DNA of 37,320 nt from assembly GCA_025927475.1 (NCBI GenBank), contig JAICLL010000047.1, forward strand, positions 1 through 37,320. The letters run 5' to 3'. The notes under the pieces were generated by a model. That model saw only the letters and a program-made list of their open reading frames with translations. It was not told the origin of the DNA and ran no database searches. The DNA is from Pirellulales bacterium. Its GTDB lineage: Bacteria > Planctomycetota > Planctomycetia > Pirellulales > JAICIG01. The position numbers were made by a program, and so were the translations under genes. Shown here one piece after another: positions 18,101-25,041 of this stretch. How positions within the stretch are numbered: position 1 is the stretch's first letter; each line of letters opens with the position of its first letter.

Positions 18101-18512
18101 GTTGCAAGCCGTACTTCTCGCTCATGTAATCCAGCGCGTCGGCGGCGTCGCGCAAGTAGCCCAGCAGTTCGCCGCGCGCGATGCCCGGCGAGCCCGCTTC
18201 GCGGCATTGGCGGAAGCGATCCATCAGGCTCATTTCGGCCAGCTCGGTGACGATGTAGAGCTGGCCATCGACCACATCGAATCGTTCGAGCGAAAGCAGG
18301 AACGGATGGCGGACTTCTTTGATGCGTCCCAGGGCCTTCAGCTCGCGGCTGCCGCGGTCGTCGTCGAGCCGGCCGTAGACAAACTTGATGGCCTTGGTCA
18401 GGCCGCCCGGCGCGCGCACCTTCCACACCTCGCCGTAGCCGCCGATGCCAATCCGCTCGCTGAGCAGATAGCCGGGAATCGGTTCCGAGTTTTCCACGGG
18501 GTGGAAGGTCAT
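15120..18512 (-). CDS. Ser/Thr protein kinase fused to a tubulin-like GTPase domain
   Basis: A 1130-residue protein with two clear parts. Residues 15-265 are a eukaryotic-type kinase: glycine loop IGIGGYGEV (21-29), ATP lysine K43, alpha-C E57, catalytic loop HLDIKPENLLL (138-148), DFG at 158-160, TPE at 181-183. The usual HRD arginine is Leu (non-RD type), but the Asp, Lys and Asn needed for catalysis are present. After a linker (266-333), residues 334 to about 800 match the bacterial Tubulin_2 group: a first nucleotide loop FIGLGGAAAAVLRRL (338-352) and the tubulin/FtsZ signature SISGGTGGGMLLDVA (492-506). The remaining 330 residues are helical, with no membrane segment. The start at 18512 is one base after the stop of the FHA-EAL gene, so the two are surely co-transcribed. 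I infer phosphorylation-controlled assembly of a filament. The function is unknown. Confidence 0.85.
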   Translation of the reverse strand: MTFHPVENSEPIPGYLLSERIGIGGYGEVWKVRAPGGLTKAIKFVYGRLDDDRGSRELKALGRIKEVRHPFLLSLERFDVVDGQLYIVTELAEMSLMDRFRQCREAGSPGIARGELLGYLRDAADALDYMSEKYGLQHLDIKPENLLLVGGRVKVADFGLVKDLQDTNCTTIGGVTPLYATPEAFDGKASRQSDQYSLAIVYQEMLTGVLPFPGVTTAQLAAQHLHSPPLLAALCEQDRAIIGRALSKQPEARFATCRELVDRLLAGPAAVPQVAAESSELLDNEQQRATIALRATPCAHLDETIDCGSPSVPDEPIQLEPLEPLTALTETGLRPTVFIGLGGAAAAVLRRLRRRLRQRFGDRQSIPSLRFLLLDTDSTALRTAEQGDETEVLQADETMYLPLRKPADYRAASDQLLSWLSRRWLYNIPRSLHTEGLRPLGRLAFVDHAESIIERIRQTLVEAVQPEAEETSAKTIGMGLRDASPRVFIVSSISGGTGGGMLLDVAYAVRQLLSALDFDPDGVCGMMLHATFHKSSANDLRKANAYATLTELNHFMQGGGAYRVGPAEILPAGELSQPPFGDAYLIDLGDELKPADFEAAAETAAHYLYLDAATACGAALDCCRRLSHQSYETHETPRLRTFGLYSIGCDKYAVASAQADAFCQRLIHGFFADNEHPTVRLSKPDVQLDDLDERLQAVVDQTLGGNADIYFRNLLAQGAFHPHAALESGTRAEGPYAEALRRIHAVLGLSVATDPTQPLNPSRLEQTIQEAARKLAGALTGSLTKSISELVDTPRARLPAALMAVSMFQEHLRGLRQTADERQRRELAAAMALGSKLQRGEAGRPGARWWHFWSGMSAGDAEARLLLYCQLRVQAMIDRSLAAMLQSVASSLSGFNEQLVRLRPRLEQLARSFGGPAEPAADQRAEARPRSGEVPRSLAPLPQLVDPDYVLEFERSVQAELIDSQGGLLALAAAEADTWKLLHERLQQRARTLVLQALEEVDAAHFLLERHPNQAQLVQSLSSAADKATSRLGRVGAAERLLAVLPKGRNGGALAETIKQQMPDVALTLFDADSDLVLCCEGEQVSLAKAATALIGNRPDYAAAARRVLTRNDVSWAPLGARERAAALAR

Positions 18513-18513
18513 G

Positions 18514-19668
18514 TTACTGCGCTCCGCAAAGGGCGCCGGCCGAGGCCAACCGTTGTTTCGCCGCCAGCGCCGCCACCGATGCCGGCGGGCCGAACCAGTC
18601 GCCCTGACCCGCGTGGCAGCCCAACTCGCGGCATTGCTCGGCGTCGTCTTCGTGATCGATGCCCGCGGCAATCACCAGCACGCCTTGTTCGTTGCAGGCT
18701 TGCACGATCTCGCGCACCTGGTTCTGCCGAGGCGATGCGGCCGCCAGCCCCGAGATCAGCGAACGATCGAGCTTGATAAACTCGGGCGGCACGTCGGCCA
18801 ACTCAGCCAAGCGGCCCTTGCCCGAGCGAAACTCGGCGTAAGCCAGGGCGATGCCCTCGTTGGACAGGCATTCGCGGACCGCGGGACCAAAGGCGGTGGC
18901 GGTGACGGCGTGCTCGGGGATCTCGAGTACCAGCCGCTGGCCGTCGTGCACGGCGCTGGCCAAGGCGCACAGCGAATCGACCAGTGCGGCGTGCCCGAGT
19001 TCCGCGGCTTGCAACGGCAGAAACAAGCGTGTTTCGCCCAGCGGCGCCGCTTGCTCGACGGCCAGCAGCCGCGCCATTTCGCTCAGACGGTCGGTGAGTC
19101 GTGTTTCGCCGGCCAGCAGATAGTGGTCTGCCGGCGAGCGGCCCAGCTCATGCTCGGCGCCGACGGCGGCATAGCCCAGCACTTCGTCGGTTTGGATTTC
19201 GACGACCGGCGCCAGCACGGTGCGCAGGCAGCGGTTTAAGAGCATTTCCTGAAACCGGCGCACCGAGCGTAGCACCGAGGTGGGGGCGCCCAGTTGTGCG
19301 GCCCGCGCGTCGCGCGGATCGACCACTTGCGTGGCCACCGGCTGGACCTTCGATGTCTGCCCGTCGAAATACGTGAATTCGGTGGTCGCAATGTGCAGGA
19401 TGTCGCCATGCGCCAGCCGCGCCTCGCTGATTCGTTGCCCGTTGACGAAGGTGCCGTTGGTGCTGCCGAGGTCTTTGATCCAAATCTCGCCGTCGGCCCG
19501 CACGATGGAGGCGTGTTCGCGCGAGACCTGCGTCGAGTCGATGCGCAAATGGGTCGAATCGGCCCGCCCCAAGGTGAACGGCAACGGCTGAATGGCGGCC
19601 CGCCGCACGGGTCCGCCGTGCTTAGGCAGGTGTTCCAGATAGGGTACGCCCGGTTCGATGTCGTTCAT
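18514..19668 (-). CDS. FHA domain protein with a degenerate EAL domain
   Basis: A 384-residue cytoplasmic protein. Residues 32-102 are a forkhead-associated domain (FTLGRA, SREHA at 49-53, GSTNGTFVNG at 68-77), a fold that binds phosphothreonine and often partners Ser/Thr kinases. Residues 150-372 follow the EAL c-di-GMP phosphodiesterase fold (APVVEIQTDEVLGYAAV, LVLEIPEHAV, EFIKLDRSLISG, GCHAGQGDWFGPP). The catalytic set is broken: EAL itself reads AAV (167-169), the metal-binding DDFGTG reads YAEFRSG, and the late Glu in EGVE is AGID. It is therefore likely a non-catalytic nucleotide-binding or protein-binding module. The stop lies 1 bp before the kinase-tubulin start. The FHA may dock on the kinase's phosphorylated targets or on the kinase itself. 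Confidence 0.85.
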   Translation of the reverse strand: MNDIEPGVPYLEHLPKHGGPVRRAAIQPLPFTLGRADSTHLRIDSTQVSREHASIVRADGEIWIKDLGSTNGTFVNGQRISEARLAHGDILHIATTEFTYFDGQTSKVQPVATQVVDPRDARAAQLGAPTSVLRSVRRFQEMLLNRCLRTVLAPVVEIQTDEVLGYAAVGAEHELGRSPADHYLLAGETRLTDRLSEMARLLAVEQAAPLGETRLFLPLQAAELGHAALVDSLCALASAVHDGQRLVLEIPEHAVTATAFGPAVRECLSNEGIALAYAEFRSGKGRLAELADVPPEFIKLDRSLISGLAAASPRQNQVREIVQACNEQGVLVIAAGIDHEDDAEQCRELGCHAGQGDWFGPPASVAALAAKQRLASAGALCGAQ

Positions 19669-20007
19669 GTTTCGAGTCAATCCACCTCGACGCGCCGGCG
19701 CGTGTGGCCGGCGCGTGGGAAGTACTGGTCCAAATCTAATGTCGAGCCAATACAACTTTAGGCCGTAATCCGCTGGGCGGACGGCCTCGGCATGGCGAGA
19801 CGGCCCGCGGCGGAAGATGCGGAATATTCGTCACAGGTCCGAACCTGGCTCGTCCGCCGGCCTGATAAATCTCGCCCTGCGACATGCGCAAACCGAATGA
19901 AGTCTCGTACGACGGCCGGCGCGCCATATAGTTTTATGGTCCCATGACCTTCTCCTTCGCCGTGAACCTGACCCCAACCTCCGATATCCCGACCCCTGGC
20001 CTTTGCC
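19669..20007. promoter_or_regulatory. Divergent control region with GC palindrome
   Basis: This 339-bp region drives the FHA-EAL/kinase-tubulin operon leftward and the REC-GGDEF-CBS gene rightward. A perfect 14-bp palindrome ACGCGCCGGCGCGT lies at 19690-19703, 22 bp from the FHA-EAL start. The decamer GGCCGGCGCG occurs right beside it (19706-19715) and again at 19914-19923. The second copy is followed by TATAGT (19927-19932), a good -10 match for the rightward gene, though no -35 is convincing. The palindrome may be an operator. No gene is evident inside. Confidence 0.4.
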
Positions 20008-21393
20008 ATGCAAAAAGAAAAATTCAGCGTGCTGCTGGTCGATGACGATCCCGCCGTGCTCTGGTCGTTGTCGAATTTTTTGAAGTTGGCCGGTTATGAT
20101 GTGCTGCCGGTGGGCGCCGCGGAACAAGCGCTGACGGTGTGCGACTTCGCATCGCCCGACTTTGTCATCGCCGGCTGGTCGATGACACCGATGTCGGGCG
20201 TCGAGCTCTGCCGGCGGATTCGCGGCCGCGCACTGCCTGATTACGTTTATATCCTGCTGCGCGGCGCGCCCAGCAACTCGAACCAGGTGATCGACGCCTT
20301 GCAGGCCGGGGCCGACGACTTTCTGGCCCAGCCGCTGGTGCATGGCGAGTTGCTCTCTCGATTGCGCGCCGGCGTGCGGATGCTCGAATACGAACGCCGC
20401 CTGGCGTCGCTTGCCCGCGGCGATGCGCTCACCGGGCTGGGCGCTCGGCAAGCTTTTCGCGAACAGATCGAAAAGCGCTTGGCCCAACGCCGTCGCGGCC
20501 CCGCCTGCTGCGTGGTCTTCGATGCCGATTTTTTTGAGCGCGTCAATCATCTCTATGGCCGCCCCATGGGCGATGCAGCACTGCAAGCTCTGGCCGATCG
20601 GCTGGCCGTCGATCAGGATTCGCGCCAGCCGTATCGCGTGGGCGGCAACCGCTTCGCCGTGCTCATCGATCAACCGGAAGAACAGGCGCTGGAATGGGCC
20701 GAACACTGCCGATTGATGCTCGAAACACAGCCGCTCTCGGTGGCGGGCGAAGCGATCGCGCTGACGGTCAGCGCCGGCGTCGCCCCACTCACCTTCGGTC
20801 TCAGCGGCGAAGCGGCCCTGGCCTTGGCCGAGCAGACCTTGCACGTGGCCAAGGAATCGGGCCGAAATCGCGTGCTTTCGACCAGTGGCGTGGCCGGCGT
20901 GATGGCCGACCGCATCGGTTCCGATCCGCTCCGCAGCGCCGTGGCCCGCGACGTGATGACCTCGAGCGTCATCGCGCTGGGGCAAGACGAGAGCCTGGCC
21001 GTCGCGGCCGAGTTGCTGAGCCATTGCCAGCTTTCGACGCTGCCGGTAGTCGATGCCGATGGCAAGCTGTTGGGCACGGTGAGCACCGCAGCCATCGACG
21101 CCCGGATGTCGTCGCTGGCCGCCTCGACACGCACGTTGGCCGAGACGGTCGATGCCCATCTCACCGCGTACGACGAAGAAACGACCGTGCAAACGCTCTA
21201 TGAATTCTTTCAGCGCACCGACGCCGATCGAGCCGAGATCACGCATGCCGGTCGCCCGACCGGCTATGTGACCCGCGGCTCGCTGGCCGCCCTGAGCGAG
21301 CACCTGACGCCGGCCACTTGCGTCCCCACCTCGCCGCCCGCTTACGGCAGCGCCTATCTTCGCGTGCCGGAATTGGTGGGCGAGGAGGGCTGA
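20008..21393 (+). CDS. REC-GGDEF-CBS protein with degenerate REC and GGDEF sites
   Basis: A 461-residue cytoplasmic protein with three modules. Residues 6-125 are a receiver domain: the acidic pair D12/D13 is present, but the phospho-accepting Asp is Gly56 (FVIAGWSM), the switch Thr/Ser is Arg85 and the conserved Lys is Gln108. Residues 132-300 follow the GGDEF fold (DALTGLGARQAF, FDADFFERVNHLYGRPMGD), but the signature reads GGNRF (212-216), so diguanylate cyclase activity is unlikely. Residues about 310-430 are a CBS pair (ARDVMTSSVIAL, STLPVVDADGKLLGTVST, then a second copy ending GYVTRGSLAAL), which usually binds adenine nucleotides. It is transcribed divergently from the kinase-tubulin operon and probably belongs to the same circuit as a ligand sensor. 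Start MQKEKFSVLLVDDD is well placed. Confidence 0.87.
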   Translation: MQKEKFSVLLVDDDPAVLWSLSNFLKLAGYDVLPVGAAEQALTVCDFASPDFVIAGWSMTPMSGVELCRRIRGRALPDYVYILLRGAPSNSNQVIDALQAGADDFLAQPLVHGELLSRLRAGVRMLEYERRLASLARGDALTGLGARQAFREQIEKRLAQRRRGPACCVVFDADFFERVNHLYGRPMGDAALQALADRLAVDQDSRQPYRVGGNRFAVLIDQPEEQALEWAEHCRLMLETQPLSVAGEAIALTVSAGVAPLTFGLSGEAALALAEQTLHVAKESGRNRVLSTSGVAGVMADRIGSDPLRSAVARDVMTSSVIALGQDESLAVAAELLSHCQLSTLPVVDADGKLLGTVSTAAIDARMSSLAASTRTLAETVDAHLTAYDEETTVQTLYEFFQRTDADRAEITHAGRPTGYVTRGSLAALSEHLTPATCVPTSPPAYGSAYLRVPELVGEEG

Positions 21394-21397
21394 CGCG

Positions 21398-21429
21398 ATG
21401 CTGAGCGGCTCTTACAGCTTTTTCAGCAT
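21398..21429. terminator. Possible shared hairpin between convergent genes
   Basis: atgctga (21398-21404) is the exact reverse complement of tcagcat (21423-21429), with an 18-base loop containing a short T-run. It straddles the 3' end of the ceramidase-like gene and sits just after the REC-GGDEF-CBS stop. The long loop makes it a weak terminator candidate. Confidence 0.25.
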
Positions 21430-22974
21430 TTCGGCCACGTGCCGTTCATATTGCTCTTGCCATTCTGGGGCAAGAATGCAGTCGCTGTCTTCCTGCGCGC
21501 CGCCCACATTGCGAAGCTGCTCCGCGGTGGGGGCATAATAGATATAGCCGTTGGTATAACCGGCCACGAACGTGCGCGGATGCGGCGAATGCTGCTTGAT
21601 GTTCAGACCGATACGCACGGTCAATTCGCCCGGAAACGTGACCAGCACCAGATCGCCCAGGCGAACCGCCAGCAATTCGACGCCGACGGTTCGCTTGCCT
21701 GAGTCGATCAGGCTGGCTTGGTGTTTGCGAAGCAAAGCCAGATTGGTTTGCACCCGGGTCAACTCTTCCATGACGTGAATGTTATCGATGTAGTCGCGGA
21801 TGTTGCGGCGGTTTTCGGCGTCGAGTTTCGCCAGTTCGTCGCGGCCTTGTGCCCGCTCGTGCAGGTAGCGGTGCGAATACGAGGAGGGGAAATCGCCTGA
21901 CACTCCATACTTGACCATCAGCGGCAGAAAGGTCTTCAGATTGAGACTTGTGCCCTTCAGCGAGCTGAGCAGCCGCGCCTGTTCCGTTTCCAGCGTGATG
22001 ATTCGCTCGCTGCGATCGCCCCGCGGCAGCTCGATCGTTTCATTGACGACGGCCAGCCGGTCGTCGTCGCCGCACTTGATCTTTGCGCACGCTTTCAACG
22101 TGCTCAGCCCCAACCGGTTGCCCAGTGGCTCGGCGCTGCGAGGATGATCGACTTCCTTGTAGCCCGCCGGGTTGATGTCGCCGGCGCAGCCTTGCAGAAA
22201 CAGCGCCATCGCGCCGTCGCTCAGGCTGTTTTCGATGGCCTTCGAGGCGAACCCGACCAGGTCGGCGGTGTTGGCCCCGCCGGGCACGCCCTGAATCGGA
22301 TGGCAGGCAAAGTTGTAGACGACAGCCAGCGGCCGACCGTCGAAACGATCAACTCGCAGGATTCCGATTTGGGGATCGACCGGGCCGACCTCGATCACCT
22401 CGTCGTCGGGCGGCAGCGAGTAGGCGTGGCGAACGTCGGCTTCGCGGCCGCTTTTGAGCTTCAAGCGGCGGTTTTCCATGATGCGGTCTTCGTACCCCAC
22501 GCCCGAACCAATCTTCACCGGAACCACGTCTTTTAAGGCGGTCTTCACGGCCTCGACCGTGGCGGCTTCGATGTCGGCCCGCACGATACCGTGGCAATGG
22601 CTGGCATTGACCAGCACGTGGGTCGGCGCGATCTTGAGTTCTTTGGCCAGCCGCGCGCGGACGCGCGGCAGGTAGTCGTTGCCGATTCGCCCGATTTCGC
22701 CGACCGCCACCGCGTCGACGGTGATAATGACGAACGTCGTGCCATCGGATTGCAGCGCGAGGGCTTTGACAAACAGCGGATCGTTGGCCGGGCCGGCTTC
22801 GCGGTCGGTGATATCGACTTTGGCCACGCCCGCCCGTAGCCCGGCGGCGCGCGCCGCGTCCACGGTGAACGTTCCGCTGCCAAGCAGCACCACGCAGAGG
22901 AGTTCACATAGAAGTCGACGCCTTATCAACGTCCACGGAATCGACGGACACATCCTTACCATGATGACACTCAT
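21412..22974 (-). CDS. Secreted neutral/alkaline ceramidase-like protein
   Basis: A 520-residue protein with a signal-like N-terminus: basic residues 18-20, then hydrophobic LLCELLCVVLLGSGTF (21-36) and a likely cleavage near AARA. The mature part begins GLRAGVAKVDIT, as in the N-terminal domain of neutral ceramidases. It carries SHCHG (125-129), NFACHP (221-226, H225) and QGCAGDINPAGY (261-272), corresponding to zinc-ligand and active-site motifs of that family (usually SHTHS, NWFAVH and GDVSPN). Family members cleave the amide bond of ceramides. Planctomycetes have many divergent secreted copies whose substrates are unknown, so ceramidase activity is not assured. It converges with the REC-GGDEF-CBS gene and diverges from the membrane protein gene at 23246. 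Confidence 0.8.
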   Translation of the reverse strand: MSVIMVRMCPSIPWTLIRRRLLCELLCVVLLGSGTFTVDAARAAGLRAGVAKVDITDREAGPANDPLFVKALALQSDGTTFVIITVDAVAVGEIGRIGNDYLPRVRARLAKELKIAPTHVLVNASHCHGIVRADIEAATVEAVKTALKDVVPVKIGSGVGYEDRIMENRRLKLKSGREADVRHAYSLPPDDEVIEVGPVDPQIGILRVDRFDGRPLAVVYNFACHPIQGVPGGANTADLVGFASKAIENSLSDGAMALFLQGCAGDINPAGYKEVDHPRSAEPLGNRLGLSTLKACAKIKCGDDDRLAVVNETIELPRGDRSERIITLETEQARLLSSLKGTSLNLKTFLPLMVKYGVSGDFPSSYSHRYLHERAQGRDELAKLDAENRRNIRDYIDNIHVMEELTRVQTNLALLRKHQASLIDSGKRTVGVELLAVRLGDLVLVTFPGELTVRIGLNIKQHSPHPRTFVAGYTNGYIYYAPTAEQLRNVGGAQEDSDCILAPEWQEQYERHVAEMLKKL

Positions 22975-23004
22975 CTTGCCTCGTTAGCGGGCTGTCGTAA
23001 TATG

Positions 23005-23018
23005 TTAAAATATTTTAA
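23005..23018. promoter_or_regulatory. Perfect 14-bp AT palindrome
   Basis: TTAAAATATTTTAA is a perfect palindrome made only of A and T, inside otherwise GC-rich DNA. It lies 30 bp upstream of the ceramidase-like gene start, within the 271-bp gap to the next forward gene (23246). It may hold the leftward promoter or an operator. The rest of the gap carries only short frames without recognisable character. Confidence 0.4.
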
Positions 23019-23245
23019 ATACATGGTCGCGCAATGGCCGACGTCGGGAAGCTGCAGGCACGAATGGCTGCAGATGATTATGGCTTTCCCGACCATATCT
23101 CGCAATTCGGCAATTTCTTCTTGGGCAGCTCTCGTCCCTTTTCTGTTAAGTGGCTGCTTGGCGTGCGGTTCATTGAAGAACGACACGATGAGCTGCCGCC
23201 ATGCAACCTGAACGCCTGCCACGTCTTACTCGACATGCGAATGGA

Positions 23246-23518
23246 ATGCGCCGCTGGCAGTTCAGCTTGCGGCGGATGTTGGTGGCGGTTTGGCTGGCGG
23301 GAGTTGCCGCCTGCCTGTTGTCTGATGTGCCCCGGCTGTCTTGGCCGCCGGCCCAAGTGCTGGCTTATTTTCTCTCGGCGGCGACCGCCGGCGCCGGGTT
23401 GGGGGCGCTCGTGAAACGCTCACTTTGTGGCGCCTTGATCGGGATCGTCCTCGCAGGACCATCCATTCCGCCGCTGGCAATCGCTTGGCGGTTTCTTCTC
23501 CCGCGGCTTGGCGCGTAA
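23246..23518 (+). CDS. Small planctomycete-type membrane protein
   Basis: A 90-residue protein starting MRRWQFSLRRMLVAVWLAGVAACLL. The lead-in FSLRRmLvAV with one hydrophobic helix is a very common opening of unassigned planctomycete membrane proteins. A second hydrophobic stretch (AYFLSAATAGAGLGALV) and a third (LIGIVLAGPSIPPLAIAW) make two or three membrane helices likely. The ATG at 23246 is chosen because that lead-in is the conserved start; an in-frame ATG at 23201 would add 15 residues. No function can be assigned. Confidence 0.65.
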   Translation: MRRWQFSLRRMLVAVWLAGVAACLLSDVPRLSWPPAQVLAYFLSAATAGAGLGALVKRSLCGALIGIVLAGPSIPPLAIAWRFLLPRLGA

Positions 23519-23709
23519 TGGTTCGCGCCTCGGCACTCCCGGAACTAATTCCAAGAGCCGCTGGGTGAAGCCAGAGCAAAGCAATCGCTGAATCAAACTT
23601 CGCCTCACACTGGCTCGTCAGGAGCGCCGCCCTGGCATCTTGCGAAGCGAACGCCGCCGATTGATACTAATCGCTGTCTTTCGCAACGTCCCGCACGGAG
23701 TCGATCGCC

Positions 23710-25041
23710 ATGCCCTCTAACTCAGCTCGCCGTACCTTTGTCAAAACAATCGTGGCCGCGGGGGCGGGCCTGTCTCTGTCGCGCGGGCCGCTGTGGGCCG
23801 CCGGACCCAATAGCCGCTTGAACGTCGCCAGCATCGGCACCGGCGGCAAAGGTTGGTCCGACGTGACCTCGGTGGCCGCCAGCCCGAAGGTCAAGATTGT
23901 CGCCGTGTGCGACATTGACGAGCGTGCCGATCACCTGGGCCGCGCCGCCGAAACTTTCTCGGCGGCGAAAACCTATACTGACTGGCGGCGATTGCTCGAC
24001 GACGCGCAAACATTCGATGCTGTCATCGTCTCGACGCCCGACCACATGCACGCGCCGATCGCCCTGGCGGCCATGTCGCTGGGCAAACATGTGTTCTGCC
24101 AAAAGCCGCTCACGCACACGGTGAGCGAGGCGCGGCAAATGCGGCTGGCCGCCCGGCGGGCGGGCGTGATGACCCAGATGGGCAACCAGATTCAATCGGA
24201 CGTGGCCTACCGCACCGCCGTGCAGTTGGTACACGACGGCGCTATTGGTAAGGTGCGCGAGGTGTTTTCCTGGCAAAGCGGCGGCATGCGGTGGATGCTC
24301 GAAAGCGACCGTCCTGCCGGCGAAGACCCTGTGCCGCCCGAGTTGCACTGGAATGAGTGGCTGGGCGTGGCGCCGGTCCGGCCCTACAAAACCAAAATCT
24401 ATCATCCGTTCAACTGGCGGGCTTGGCAGGATTTCAGCAACGGGCAGCTCGGCGATTTCGGCTGCCATATTCTCGATCCGGTGTTCATGGCGCTCGGCTT
24501 AACCGCGCCGATCACCATCCGCGCCGACGCTCCGCCCATCAACCGCGAAGTATGGACCAGGCAATCGGTGGTCGAATATCAGTTTCCGGGCACCTCGCGG
24601 ACCGCCGGCGACTTGCGGCTGACCTGGTATGACGGCGAAGGCCACCAACCGCCGCGCGAGCGGCTGGGATTGCCCGATGGCTTCGAGCTGCCCGGCGCCG
24701 GTTCGCTGCTGATCGGTGAAGGTGGCTCGCTGCTCATTCCGCATGTGGCGAAGCCGCAGTTGCTGCCGGCGGAAAAGTTTGCCGATTACAAGCTGCCCGA
24801 AGTGGGTGGGCAGAATCATTACGTTTCGTGGGCCGATGCCTGCCGCGGCGAAGGTGCGACCACTTCCCACTTCGATTATTCTGGCCCGCTCACCGAGGCG
24901 GTGCTGCTTGGCACGGTGGCCATTCGCCTGCCCCGCCAGTCGCTCACGTGGGATTCCGAGGCGCTGAAGATCACCAATTCGCCGGAGGCGACGGCGTTGT
25001 TGACCAGAAACTACCGCCAGGGCTGGGGGCCGTTGTCTTAA
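23710..25041 (+). CDS. Gfo/Idh/MocA-family oxidoreductase, Tat-exported
   Basis: A 443-residue protein with a twin-arginine signal (ARRTFVKTIVAAGAGLSLS, residues 6-24), so it folds with cofactor in the cytoplasm and is exported. The NAD(P)-binding motif is GTGGKG (43-48, after LNVASI). The family's EKP motif reads QKP (131-133, FCQKPLTHT), as in many exported planctomycete members. The C-terminal sheet domain includes GDFGCHILDPVF. The family covers sugar and inositol dehydrogenases and related lyases or hydrolases. Planctomycetes carry dozens of exported paralogues probably used on complex polysaccharides. The stop codon overlaps the stop of the convergent Rpn gene (shared ttaa). Confidence 0.9.
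   Translation: MPSNSARRTFVKTIVAAGAGLSLSRGPLWAAGPNSRLNVASIGTGGKGWSDVTSVAASPKVKIVAVCDIDERADHLGRAAETFSAAKTYTDWRRLLDDAQTFDAVIVSTPDHMHAPIALAAMSLGKHVFCQKPLTHTVSEARQMRLAARRAGVMTQMGNQIQSDVAYRTAVQLVHDGAIGKVREVFSWQSGGMRWMLESDRPAGEDPVPPELHWNEWLGVAPVRPYKTKIYHPFNWRAWQDFSNGQLGDFGCHILDPVFMALGLTAPITIRADAPPINREVWTRQSVVEYQFPGTSRTAGDLRLTWYDGEGHQPPRERLGLPDGFELPGAGSLLIGEGGSLLIPHVAKPQLLPAEKFADYKLPEVGGQNHYVSWADACRGEGATTSHFDYSGPLTEAVLLGTVAIRLPRQSLTWDSEALKITNSPEATALLTRNYRQGWGPLS

Noticed and set aside
15120..18512. Considering the kinase-tubulin gene as two genes
   Set aside because: The frame is continuous from the kinase through the linker to the tubulin-like part, with no internal stop and no good internal start with a ribosome site.
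19831..21303. Long reverse open frame opposite the REC-GGDEF-CBS gene
   Set aside because: Its product is Gly/Ala/Arg/Gln/His-rich without domains, while the forward frame has clear REC, GGDEF and CBS motifs. It is an antisense shadow typical of high-GC DNA.
22971..23222. Short reverse frame upstream of the ceramidase-like gene
   Set aside because: 83 residues without recognisable pattern, overlapping the AT palindrome and the likely promoter. Not supported.
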